A DNA stretch of 64,000 nt from NCBI GenBank assembly GCA_964592425.1, contig CAZQCG010000017.1, positions 27,506 through 91,505 of the forward strand. Reading direction: 5' to 3'. Within the stretch, counting starts at the first letter, position 1, and every line of letters starts with the position of its first letter. Below are positions 9,583 through 16,805 of this stretch, one piece after another. The notes beneath the pieces were generated by a model. That model searched no databases and was not told the origin of the DNA. It saw only the letters and a program-made list of their open reading frames with translations. The position numbers and the translations under genes were made by a program. Origin of the DNA: Viridilinea sp964592425 (GTDB lineage Bacteria; Chloroflexota; Chloroflexia; Chloroflexales; Chloroflexaceae).

Positions 9583-10767
9583 GTGAGCAGAGCGATCCTC
9601 GTGTTGAACGCCGGCTCGTCCAGCATCAAGTTCACGATCTTCGACTATGAGAGTGCGGAGCTGAGTGTGCGCTTCGAGGGTCAGATCGAAGGCATCGGCA
9701 CCCGGCCACGCTTTAAGATCTACACTGGGGCCGGGACGGTGGCGCATGAGGCGGCCTGGGAGAACCCGCCCCTGGGTAGGGGCCATGCCTATGCCCTTGA
9801 ACGGCTGGCCGATTGGCTTGACCCGCAGTTGCCTGAGGAGGGTCTGATCGGGGTGGGCCACCGGGTGGTGCATGGAGGGGCGAAGTACAGTGCGCCTGTG
9901 CTGTTGAACGACCAGGTGCTGCATGAGCTTGAGGCTTTTGTGCCCCTGGCCCCTCTGCACCAGCCAGCCAACCTGGCGGGCATCGCTGCGGCGATGGACT
10001 TCTTACCCGGTGTGCCGAACGTGGCCTGCTTCGATACGGCCTTCCATCGCACGCATCCCTTTGTAGCTGACCGCTTCGCCATTCCCACTGAGTTCTATGC
10101 CGAGGGTGTGCGCCGCTACGGCTTCCATGGCCTCTCGTACGAGTACATCGCCTATGCCTTGCCCAAGTTGGCCCCGTCGCTTGCCCAGGGGCGGGTTGTG
10201 GTAGCCCACCTGGGTAACGGTGCCAGTATGTGTGCGATTAAGGCTGGTCGGAGTATGGATAGCACGATGGGCTTTACGGCCCTGGACGGCTTGCCGATGG
10301 GAACGCGCTGCGGCCAGATCGATCCGGGTGTGTTGCTCTACCTGATGCAAGAGAAGGGTATGGGCGCCAGGCAGATCGAGGAGTTGCTCTATAAACGATC
10401 AGGCCTGCTGGGCCTCTCCGGGGTGAGCAACGATATGCGGGCGCTCAGTGAGAGCGACGATCCGCGCGCCGCTGAGACGATTGATTACTTCGTCTATCGC
10501 ATTATCCGCGAGACGGGCGCGCTGACGGCGGCCCTGGGTGGCCTCGATGGGCTGATCTTCACTGCTGGTATTGGCGAAAATGCCATTGAGTTGCGCCGAC
10601 GGGTCTGCCAGGGCCTCGAATGGTTGGGCCTGCGCCTGGACGCAGAGGCCAACGCACGCCACGGCCCGCGCATCAGCCGCGACGATAGCAGCGTGGCGGT
10701 CTATGTCTTCCCCACCCACGAGGAGCGCATGATCGCTATGCATACCCTGCGCATATTGGGTGGGTGA
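9583..10767 (+). CDS. ackA: Acetate kinase (acetate/butyrate kinase family)
   Basis: Starting at GTG 9583 behind AAGGAG (9571-9576), the product is 394 residues, the usual length for acetate kinase. Family marks are V-L-N-A-G-S-S-S-I-K near the start, V-V-H-G-G, F-D-T-A-F-H, R-Y-G-F-H-G-L-S, H-L-G-N-G-A-S-M, S-M-G-F-T-A-L-D-G-L-P-M-G-T-R-C-G and T-A-G-I-G-E-N. It makes ATP from acyl phosphate. The open frame extends 5' into the phosphotransacylase gene, but the ribosome site and family alignment fix the shorter start. Confidence 0.94.
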   Translation: MSRAILVLNAGSSSIKFTIFDYESAELSVRFEGQIEGIGTRPRFKIYTGAGTVAHEAAWENPPLGRGHAYALERLADWLDPQLPEEGLIGVGHRVVHGGAKYSAPVLLNDQVLHELEAFVPLAPLHQPANLAGIAAAMDFLPGVPNVACFDTAFHRTHPFVADRFAIPTEFYAEGVRRYGFHGLSYEYIAYALPKLAPSLAQGRVVVAHLGNGASMCAIKAGRSMDSTMGFTALDGLPMGTRCGQIDPGVLLYLMQEKGMGARQIEELLYKRSGLLGLSGVSNDMRALSESDDPRAAETIDYFVYRIIRETGALTAALGGLDGLIFTAGIGENAIELRRRVCQGLEWLGLRLDAEANARHGPRISRDDSSVAVYVFPTHEERMIAMHTLRILGG

Positions 10768-10809
10768 GCCTTCAGCTGAGTCTACCCCACGGCTCATGCT
10801 TTTTCAGAA

Positions 10810-10998
10810 TTAAAACGGTACTGCATCTGCGCTCTCACGCGCCCTCGTGACCGCTGCGGCCTGCGTCAACGAGTGCACCACCAGCCGATGTTCCGTCCAG
10901 GTCAGGCTACGGCCATCGGCCAGGGTTGCGGTGAGTTGTTCAGTGTACGCGAAGCCCTCAGCGATGTTGATCGGGCCCTCGCTTGGGTGCAGGGTGTG
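10810..10998 (-). pseudogene. C-terminal remnant of an IS1634/IS4-like transposase
   Basis: The reverse strand encodes E-G-P-I-N-I-A-E-G-F-A-Y-T-E, a short acidic spacer and then L-T-W-T-E-H-R-L-V-V-H-S-L, ending at a stop at 10810-10812. This resembles the late part of IS1634-type transposases, where a W-x-E-R-x-L-V-V motif follows the catalytic core. There is no start codon and no catalytic region, so it is a fragment. It ends where the lasso cluster's upstream region begins (about 11000). Recognition is from memory of the family and should be confirmed by a search. Confidence 0.55.
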
Positions 10999-11064
10999 TT
11001 ATTCTTGCTTTCATGCGGCTGCCTTCGTCCTGCCATCATCCTTGTCTAAGGTACAGAGCAAGAA

Positions 11065-12921
11065 ATGAGCGGCATCTTTGGATCTTTGAGCGCATCCGCA
11101 CTGCCTGAGAAACTGGTTGCCATGGACGCGGCCCTGGCCCACTGGGGACCAGACGGCGGCTGCCTCTGGCAGGATGAACACTGCGGCCTGGGCCAACGCC
11201 TGCTCTTCAACACGCCCGAAGCCGTGTACGATCGGCTGCCGCGCTGGGTGGCCGACGCCCGTCTGGCAATCACCGCAGAAGCGCGCATCGACAACCGGGA
11301 CGAACTCTGCGATCACTTTGCCATTGCCCGCGCCGACCGTCCCACCACGCCCGACAGCGACCTGATTCTGCGCGCCTATCTCAAGTGGGGCGAGGGCAGC
11401 CCGGATCACCTGTTGGGCGACTGGTCTTTCGCGGTCTGGCATCCCGACGAACGCAAGCTCTTCCTGGCACGGGACCACCACGGCAATACCAGCCTGGTCT
11501 ACTGGCAGCAGGGCGAGCAGTTCGCCTTTGCCTCGGCACCCCAGGCTCTCTATGCCATCGGCGCGCCGCGGCGGCTCAACGAACTCTACCTGGCCCAGGT
11601 GCTTGTTTCCTGGTTTGCTTACCACGGCCCCCAGACCATCGACCTGGATATCCAGCGCCTGCCCCCCGCCCACGCCATGACCGTCACGCCCCAGGCGACG
11701 CGGGTCTGGCGCTACTGGCGGCTGGAGGATACGCCCGAACTGCGCCTGCCCAGCCGGGACGACTACGTGCAGGGCTTTCTGGAAATCTACGACCGGGCCG
11801 TGCGCGACCGGCTGCGCAGCTACCGGCCGGTCGGCGTGACCCTGAGCGGCGGGCTGGATTCCGGCTCGGTGACCGCGCTGGCCGCCCGCGCCCTGGGCGA
11901 ACAGGGCAAGCGGCTCACCGCCTTCACCGCCGTGCCTATCTACGACACCACGCAGACCGTTGGCGCTCAACGCTTTGGCGACGAGACCCACTTCGCCTCC
12001 CTCACTGCGGCCCACTGGGCGAATGTGGATCACCACCTGCTGGACAGCGCCGCCGTCACGCCCATGCAGGGCATCCACCGCACCCTGGCGGTGATGCCGG
12101 AACCGGCCCACGCCGCCAGCAACTACTTCTGGATCACCGACCTGCTGGACCGGGCCCAGGCGCAGGGGCTGGGGACGCTGCTCACCGGGCAGGGGGGCAA
12201 CGCCACGGTGAGTTGGACCGGCGCGCCGGAGTTGCGCGCGCGGCTGGCTGCCTTCCGCGGCGGCTGGAAGGAAGGGGTGCGCCGCAACCTGCCCCTGTGG
12301 GCGCTGCGTCCATTGATGCAGTGGCGCGCCCGCAGCCAGGATTGGTCGGGCGCGGCCATCCATCTCGCCTTCGCCCGGCGCATTGGTCTGACGCAGCGCC
12401 GCGTGGCGGCAATGGGGCAAGACACCACCTTGCAGGAAAGCTGGCGTAGCCCGCGGGACAAACGCTACGCCATCATCCAGCCGGGCGCGGCGCGGGTGGG
12501 CGATCTGTGGGCGCAGCAGGGCGCAGCCGCCGGGCTGGAGGTGCGCGACCCCACCCAGGACAGGCGGGTGATGGCCTATACCATCGCCGTGCCTGACCCT
12601 GTTTTCGACAGCCCAGGCGGCGGGGATCGCTGGATGATGCGTGCGGCCATGGCGGGCTTGCTGCCCGACGAAGTGCGCCTGAACCGCAAGCGCGGCCGCC
12701 AATCCGCCGACCTGGCCGGGCGGCTGCGGGCCAGCGCCGACGAGGTGGAAGCCGCACTGGCTGCTGTGGACGCAGCCCCGGCCAACACCTATGTGGATGT
12801 GGTCAAAATGCGCCGGGCCTGGGCCGACGTGCAGCAGGCGGCCACCGCCCTGACCACCCACCGCGCCGGGACGATCCTGCTGCGCGGGTTGATGGCAGGG
12901 CTATTTCTTCATTGCATGTGA
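11065..12921 (+). CDS. Lasso peptide cyclase (asparagine synthase B homolog)
   Basis: A 618-residue protein with the two-domain layout of glutamine-hydrolysing asparagine synthetases. The N-terminus reads M-S-G-I-F-G: the catalytic Cys2 of the glutaminase is replaced by Ser, as expected for lasso cyclases, which need no ammonia. The synthetase domain keeps the ATP pyrophosphatase loop L-S-G-G-L-D-S-G (residues 260-267). In lasso biosynthesis this enzyme adenylates the side-chain carboxylate of an Asp/Glu in the core and joins it to the new N-terminus. It is followed at 42 bp by a precursor gene and then by the rest of the pathway, which makes this assignment much more likely than true asparagine synthetase. 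Confidence 0.9.
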   Translation: MSGIFGSLSASALPEKLVAMDAALAHWGPDGGCLWQDEHCGLGQRLLFNTPEAVYDRLPRWVADARLAITAEARIDNRDELCDHFAIARADRPTTPDSDLILRAYLKWGEGSPDHLLGDWSFAVWHPDERKLFLARDHHGNTSLVYWQQGEQFAFASAPQALYAIGAPRRLNELYLAQVLVSWFAYHGPQTIDLDIQRLPPAHAMTVTPQATRVWRYWRLEDTPELRLPSRDDYVQGFLEIYDRAVRDRLRSYRPVGVTLSGGLDSGSVTALAARALGEQGKRLTAFTAVPIYDTTQTVGAQRFGDETHFASLTAAHWANVDHHLLDSAAVTPMQGIHRTLAVMPEPAHAASNYFWITDLLDRAQAQGLGTLLTGQGGNATVSWTGAPELRARLAAFRGGWKEGVRRNLPLWALRPLMQWRARSQDWSGAAIHLAFARRIGLTQRRVAAMGQDTTLQESWRSPRDKRYAIIQPGAARVGDLWAQQGAAAGLEVRDPTQDRRVMAYTIAVPDPVFDSPGGGDRWMMRAAMAGLLPDEVRLNRKRGRQSADLAGRLRASADEVEAALAAVDAAPANTYVDVVKMRRAWADVQQAATALTTHRAGTILLRGLMAGLFLHCM

Positions 12922-12963
12922 TACTCTGTGCGAAAAGGGCGCTATTGATGCGGAGGTGTAGAG

Positions 12964-13158
12964 ATGCAAAGGTTCGCAGGGCAGCAACAACAGGGTCAAT
13001 CCTCGCCAGTAGAGCATGGTGAGCAGGTGCCAGTCGTTGTACGACGTTTATGGCAGCGTCCCACTCTGCAGCGTCTGCACGTCAGCCTGGATACGGCGAA
13101 CGATGGGGGTTCAGGCGCCGACGGCGGCCTGGCAACGTCAGTCGATGGCCTAGACTGA
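12964..13158 (+). CDS. Lasso peptide precursor 1
   Basis: A 64-residue ORF with a strong ribosome site (GGAGGT, 12952-12957). The leader ends with W-Q-R-P-T-L-Q-R-L-H-V-S-L-D-T-A (residues 30-45). This fits the recognition pattern aromatic-x-x-P-x-L and a Thr at position -2. The predicted core is NDGGSGADGGLATSVDGLD (19 residues). If cleavage falls after T-A, Asp8 is correctly placed for an eight-membered macrolactam with residue 1. Asn as residue 1 is uncommon in known lasso peptides, so the cleavage site needs direct confirmation. The same leader sequence occurs in the next ORF, which is the strongest evidence that both are precursors. Confidence 0.82.
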   Translation: MQRFAGQQQQGQSSPVEHGEQVPVVVRRLWQRPTLQRLHVSLDTANDGGSGADGGLATSVDGLD

Positions 13159-13309
13159 ACACCTTCTAGCGGTGGTGGCAGGTTTGATCGTTGCGTATGC
13201 AACCAGTTGACCGTGGGACGATTAGGAAGTGGGTGTAACTGGTCAGCGTTCTGCTGACCGGCATCAATATTTTCATCTCGTGAGGTTTTCCATGAAAGGG
13301 GATAGACTA

Positions 13310-13480
13310 ATGCAAGAACAACAAGAACAACTCGTGACCACAGCGCAAGAGGAGCAAACCCAGAGCGAACCCCGCCAGCCCTGGCAGCGCCCCACCCTCC
13401 AGCGCCTGCACGTCAGCCTGGATACGGCGGCGCCAAAGGTTGGTTCGAACACTGATGGATTTGGCGGGAGCCCACGATAA
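13310..13480 (+). CDS. Lasso peptide precursor 2
   Basis: A 56-residue ORF from ATG 13310 (ATG 13292 is an alternative with TGAGG upstream). The leader's last 16 residues, W-Q-R-P-T-L-Q-R-L-H-V-S-L-D-T-A, are identical to precursor 1, while the core APKVGSNTDGFGGSPR (16 residues) is entirely different. With Thr at -2, Ala is residue 1 and Asp9 sits at the right place for a nine-membered ring. The start of the leader (M-Q-E-Q-Q-E-Q-L) differs from precursor 1 but is also Gln-rich. It was probably formed by duplication with strong conservation of the enzyme-binding part and free variation of the core. Confidence 0.82.
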   Translation: MQEQQEQLVTTAQEEQTQSEPRQPWQRPTLQRLHVSLDTAAPKVGSNTDGFGGSPR

Positions 13481-13511
13481 GAATAGGTGACAAAGTGATG
13501 TAGATGAATCC

Positions 13512-13548
13512 TTCCCTTTGGATGCGGGGTTCCTGCGCCCAAAGGGAA
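13512..13548 (+). promoter_or_regulatory. Hairpin between precursors and enzymes (possible attenuator)
   Basis: TTCCCTTTGG (13512-13521) and CCAAAGGGAA (13539-13548) form a perfect 10-bp stem with a 17-nt loop. No T-run follows. It lies after the second precursor and 40 bp before the kinase-like gene. Such a structure could stabilise the precursor mRNA or limit read-through into the enzyme genes, giving more peptide than enzyme. Confidence 0.55.
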
Positions 13549-13587
13549 ACCAGAACCACCCAGCAAAGTGAAAGGTATCCGTAGCTC

Positions 13588-14547
13588 TTGTCCGATCCCA
13601 ATACAACTGCTTCCCACGAGTTTTCCGGCGTCGCACTCCATAGCGCCTACGGCCTGATCTGGCAGATGCCCCTGGCCTGCCCGGAGCTGCGCGCCGCGCC
13701 GCCAGATCGTGCGCCGGATGTGGTGGTGCGCTGGGGTGATGTGCCGCAAGCGCCGCCTTCCGCCCTGGCTGCCGGCCCCCTGCGCCAGGTGACGAAGGAG
13801 GAGGCGCGCTTTGGCCTGCCCGGTGTGGCCAGGCTGTTAGTGCGGGGCGGCAATGAGATCGTTGTGGAGCGCCAGCCGGACGCCGACGACGAGATGATCC
13901 GCCTGCTGCTCCTGGGCACAGGCGCGGCCCTGCTTCTGCACCAGCGGGGACTGCTGCCCCTGCATGCCAGCGCCGTCGTCACCCCGTCCGGCGCGGCGCT
14001 CTTTATGGGCCACTCCGGCGCGGGCAAATCCACCTTGCTCAACGAGTTCCTGCGCCGGGGCTACTCCATGTTGGCCGAGGACCTGGCCGCGGTGCGGCTG
14101 GACGCCGACGGCCGGGCCTGGGTGGAGCCGGGGGTGCAGGTGACCAAGCTGTGGGCTGACAGCGCGGCGGTTCTGGGCCAGATCACGGATGGGTTGCCCC
14201 AGGTGCGCCCGGAATTGGAGAAGTACGTGATCCCGGTCACCGGCCCCCTGGCGACGCAGGCAGCGCCGCTGGCGGCCATCTACGTGCTCGCCGCTCACAA
14301 CCAGCCGACAATCGTGCTGGAAGAACGGCGGGATGCGCGCAAGTTCAACGCCCTGCTCGACCACACCTGGCAGAAGCTGGTGGTCAAACGCATGGGCCTG
14401 CATGGCGCGCACTTTCAGCGTGCCGTGGCCGTGGCCAACCAGGCGCGCATCGTGCGCGTGAGCCGCCCGGAAGGGGAGTTCCGGCTGACCGAACTGGCCG
14501 ACGCCATCGAGGCAGATTTTATGGCCAATCTCCCTAGCGCATCCTGA
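13588..14547 (+). CDS. HPr kinase/phosphorylase-like lasso tailoring protein
   Basis: A 319-residue protein whose second half resembles the HPrK/P kinase core: L-H-A-S-A-V (residues 125-130) followed by a P-loop G-H-S-G-A-G-K-S-T (141-149) and A-E-D. The N-terminal ~100 residues match no domain I can name. HPr-kinase-like enzymes in lasso clusters phosphorylate a Ser of the peptide in the paeninodin system (established); here neither core ends in Ser, so the target would be an internal Ser/Thr. It starts with TTG at 13588, and the ribosome site is weak. It lies between the precursors and a sulfotransferase, all on one strand. Confidence 0.78.
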   Translation: MSDPNTTASHEFSGVALHSAYGLIWQMPLACPELRAAPPDRAPDVVVRWGDVPQAPPSALAAGPLRQVTKEEARFGLPGVARLLVRGGNEIVVERQPDADDEMIRLLLLGTGAALLLHQRGLLPLHASAVVTPSGAALFMGHSGAGKSTLLNEFLRRGYSMLAEDLAAVRLDADGRAWVEPGVQVTKLWADSAAVLGQITDGLPQVRPELEKYVIPVTGPLATQAAPLAAIYVLAAHNQPTIVLEERRDARKFNALLDHTWQKLVVKRMGLHGAHFQRAVAVANQARIVRVSRPEGEFRLTELADAIEADFMANLPSAS

Positions 14548-14571
14548 CCCAGAGATTGGGAGAGTAGGAGC

Positions 14572-15414
14572 TTGAATTTGCAACGCCTCGTCTGGCTCGC
14601 CTCCTATCCTAAGTCTGGCAACACCTGGGTGCGTCTCTTTCTAGCCGCGTACAGCCACCCGGAGCGGGATGAGCTGGACATCAACACCATTGACGTCAGC
14701 CTGCACGCGGGCAACCGGGATCTCTTTGACCGGGTGATCGGCCTGGAAGCGTCGGAGTTGACCCCGACCGAGATCGAGCGCTACCGCCCGGATGTCTACC
14801 GTCAACTGGCCGTGGAAGCCGAAGAGCCGCTCTTCATCAAAGTGCATGACCGCTGGCGGCGCAACGCCGACGGCGCATCCATCTTCCCGCCGGAGACCAC
14901 TGCGGCCACCGTCTACATTGTGCGGGATCCGCGGGGTGTAGCGCCCTCGTATGCCAACCATTACAACTTGAGCATCGACGCCGCCATTGAACAGATGGCG
15001 ACTGTGGACAACGCCATTGCGGTCCCTGCCAATCGGCTGCGTTCCCAACTGCACCAGCCCATGGGCTCGTGGAGCCAGCATGTCACCAGTTGGCTGGATC
15101 AGACCGAACTGCCCGTGCATCTGGTGCGCTACGAGGATCTGCACGCAGATCCAGAAGCAGCCTTTGACCGGATTCTCCAGGCTGCCGGTCTGCCCGTGGA
15201 TGCAGAACGGCTGGCCGTGGCCCTGGCCCAATCCCGCTTTGACCGTTTGCAGGCCCAGGAGGAAGCAGCCGGTTTCAAGGAGCGGCTCATTGGCGCGTCG
15301 CGCTTCTTCCGCCGCGGCCAGGCCGACAGTTGGCAGGAGGAGTTGACGCCAGCACAGATTAGACGCATCGAAACCGATCACGGCGTAGTCATGGCGCGCT
15401 TGGGGTACTTGTGA
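14572..15414 (+). CDS. PAPS-dependent sulfotransferase in lasso cluster
   Basis: A 280-residue protein with both hallmarks of the cytosolic sulfotransferase family. S-Y-P-K-S-G-N-T-W (residues 11-19) is the 5'-phosphosulfate loop, and I-V-R-D-P-R-G-V-A-P-S (116-126) is the 3'-phosphate site. It transfers sulfate from PAPS to a hydroxyl or amine. Its place inside the cluster, 24 bp after the kinase-like gene and just before the PqqD-like gene, suggests the peptide is the acceptor. Neither predicted core has Tyr, so Ser or Thr would be sulfated. The start TTG 14572 follows AGAGTAGGAG. An unrelated small-molecule substrate is not excluded. Confidence 0.82.
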   Translation: MNLQRLVWLASYPKSGNTWVRLFLAAYSHPERDELDINTIDVSLHAGNRDLFDRVIGLEASELTPTEIERYRPDVYRQLAVEAEEPLFIKVHDRWRRNADGASIFPPETTAATVYIVRDPRGVAPSYANHYNLSIDAAIEQMATVDNAIAVPANRLRSQLHQPMGSWSQHVTSWLDQTELPVHLVRYEDLHADPEAAFDRILQAAGLPVDAERLAVALAQSRFDRLQAQEEAAGFKERLIGASRFFRRGQADSWQEELTPAQIRRIETDHGVVMARLGYL

Positions 15415-15451
15415 TGTGTGCGAGTCAAAACAATCAAACAAGGAGCCGAAT

Positions 15452-15733
15452 ATGAGGGGCATTACCCTGGAATCCGTCGTGCAGCGGTCGAGCGATATCT
15501 TGGCTAGCCCAGTGGATGACGAACTGGTGATGATGAGCCTTGAGCGCGGGATGTACTATAGCTTGGATACTATCGGCGCGGACATCTGGGAACGGCTGGC
15601 CCAACCCGTGGCCGTGGCCGCTCTCTGCAGCCAGTTGATGCAGAAGTACGCGGTGGATCGGGCCACCTGCGAGACGGATGTGCTGGCGGTGCTGAACGAA
15701 ATGGCCACCAACGGCCTGCTGGCCGAGACATGA
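15452..15733 (+). CDS. PqqD-like RRE protein (lasso B1)
   Basis: A 93-residue PqqD-family protein from ATG 15452, chosen because AAGGAG lies about 6 bases upstream; a GTG at 15416 is in frame but overlaps the previous gene. Family marks are D-D-E-L-V-M-M-S-L-E-R-G-M-Y-Y-S-L-D-T-I-G-A-D-I-W in the first half and a C-terminal winged-helix-like part. In lasso systems this RiPP recognition element binds the leader's aromatic-x-x-P-x-L motif and presents it to the protease. The stop overlaps the protease start (ATGA), so the two are co-translated. Confidence 0.9.
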   Translation: MRGITLESVVQRSSDILASPVDDELVMMSLERGMYYSLDTIGADIWERLAQPVAVAALCSQLMQKYAVDRATCETDVLAVLNEMATNGLLAET

Positions 15734-16206
15734 CGCCCCCGCGCCGCTCCCTCGTCACCCTGTGGCGCAAAGTGGCCGCGCTCCCCTGGGCGGATCGCTG
15801 GCTGCTGGCGCAGGTCTTCTGCCTGCTCGGGATCGCCCGGCTGGCACTGCGCCTCGTCCCCTTTCGCCGCCTGGCCCGCCATCTCGGCCCGCTGCAGGTC
15901 GAGACACCCGCGGATGCGCCGCCTGAGCATCTGGCCCAGGCCCGGTGGGTCGGCTTGGCGATTGTCCGGGTCAGCCCCTACACCCCGTGGACGAGCAACT
16001 GCTTCCCCCAGGCACTGGTTGCCAAGTTTTGGCTGCGCCGTCGCCGCATCCCTACCACGCTCTATCTGGGCGTCGCTCTGACCAAAATTGATGACTCTCC
16101 CCACTCCGAGATGATTGCGCATGCCTGGCTGCGCTGCGGTTCCCTTCTCGTTACCGGCGGGCGGGGCCACGAGCGCTACACCGTCACTGCCAGTTTCGGG
16201 GGATAA
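15730..16206 (+). CDS. Transglutaminase-like lasso leader peptidase (B2)
   Basis: A 158-residue protein of the transglutaminase-like superfamily used as the leader protease in lasso biosynthesis. The catalytic Cys91 lies in W-T-S-N-C-F-P-Q-A-L and His131 in A-H-A-W-L, with the L-Y-L-G-V strand between. The third residue, normally Asp about a dozen positions after the His, is not obvious here. Its start overlaps the PqqD-like stop. This is the last gene of the cluster; no ABC exporter or lasso isopeptidase is present, so export must use a protein encoded elsewhere. Confidence 0.88.
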   Translation: MTPPRRSLVTLWRKVAALPWADRWLLAQVFCLLGIARLALRLVPFRRLARHLGPLQVETPADAPPEHLAQARWVGLAIVRVSPYTPWTSNCFPQALVAKFWLRRRRIPTTLYLGVALTKIDDSPHSEMIAHAWLRCGSLLVTGGRGHERYTVTASFGG

Positions 16207-16259
16207 GCCTCCCCTGCGTTGGGAGAATTTGGTCAATCGATGCAAATTGCCGGTGCAGG

Positions 16260-16470
16260 CCTGAGTGCGCCAGGCTGGGCCGCACCAGGCTGCTCTACGT
16301 CGGCGATAGCAAGCTGGCGGCTGGAGACGCACGTGTACATCCATCACGCGGGCGACGCCTACCTCTGTCCCTTGGGCACGCTGCACTTGCCCTTGAAGCG
16401 AGACCGCCCGCGCTTCCAAGCTGGTGCGGTCGCACCGTGTCAAAGGCCCGCGTCGCAAGCGTCTGGATCG
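16260..16470 (+). pseudogene. Internal remnant of an IS1634/IS4-like transposase
   Basis: One frame gives R-L-L-Y-V-G-D-S-K-L-A-A (from about 16288) and, after a shift near 16318, the next frame continues L-E-T-H-V-Y-I-H-H-A-G-D-A-Y-L-C-P-L. Together they read like the YVGDxK...GDYYLCPL part of IS1634-type transposases, lying upstream of the region retained at 10810-10998. It is frameshifted and has neither end, so it is a dead fragment, and it is on the opposite strand to that other remnant. Confidence 0.6.
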
Positions 16471-16474
16471 TCGC

Positions 16475-16510
16475 TTGACTTGTTGTCAAGATGGTCTACA
16501 ATAAAGTAGA
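16475..16510 (+). promoter_or_regulatory. Promoter with two operator-like palindromes for the toxin-antitoxin pair
   Basis: TTGACT (16475-16480), 16 bp, then TACAAT (16497-16502) make a good sigma-70 promoter. CTTGAC-ttgtt-GTCAAG overlaps the -35 box and TCTAC-aataaa-GTAGA spans the -10. Such palindromes are typical autoregulation sites for ribbon-helix-helix antitoxins. Confidence 0.65.
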
Positions 16511-16545
16511 TAGATTGTAAATACCCTTGAGGCTAAAGATATGCC

Positions 16546-16803
16546 ATGAGCACCACCACAATCCGTGTATCTGCGAAAACCCATCGCATGCTGGCCCAAC
16601 TCTCACGGGAGGCTGGCACCTCGATGAACGATCTTGTGGAGCAGGCGGTCGAGCTCTATCGTCGCCAGCGCATCATTGCGGAGGCGAACGTCGCTTATGC
16701 GGCCCTGCGCGCCGATCCTGCGGCATGGGCCGAGGTACAGGCTGAGCGAAAGGTCTGGGACAGCACACTCACTGATGGATTGCCACCAGAATGGAGTGCG
16801 TAG
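16546..16803 (+). CDS. Ribbon-helix-helix antitoxin (MazE-like)
   Basis: An 85-residue protein whose N-terminal half reads T-T-T-I-R-V-S-A-K-T-H-R-M-L-A-Q-L-S, then S-M-N-D-L-V-E-Q-A-V-E-L-Y. That is a beta strand followed by two helices, as in Arc/CopG-type DNA-binding antitoxins. The C-terminal part is acidic and Trp-rich (W-A-E-V-Q-A-E-R-K-V-W-D), as expected for a toxin-binding tail. It ends 2 bp before the MazF-like start. It should neutralise the toxin and repress the operon through the palindromes at 16474-16510. Confidence 0.82.
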   Translation: MSTTTIRVSAKTHRMLAQLSREAGTSMNDLVEQAVELYRRQRIIAEANVAYAALRADPAAWAEVQAERKVWDSTLTDGLPPEWSA

Positions 16804-16805
16804 CA

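Noticed and set aside
11011..12861. 616-residue frame on the minus strand
   Set aside because: It mirrors the lasso cyclase gene and is low-complexity, with no family.
11065..12921. True asparagine synthetase
   Set aside because: Loss of Cys2 and the surrounding lasso genes argue for a cyclase.
16219..16509. 96-residue frame as a genuine gene
   Set aside because: Only part of it resembles a transposase, and the match continues in another frame, so it was called a pseudogene.
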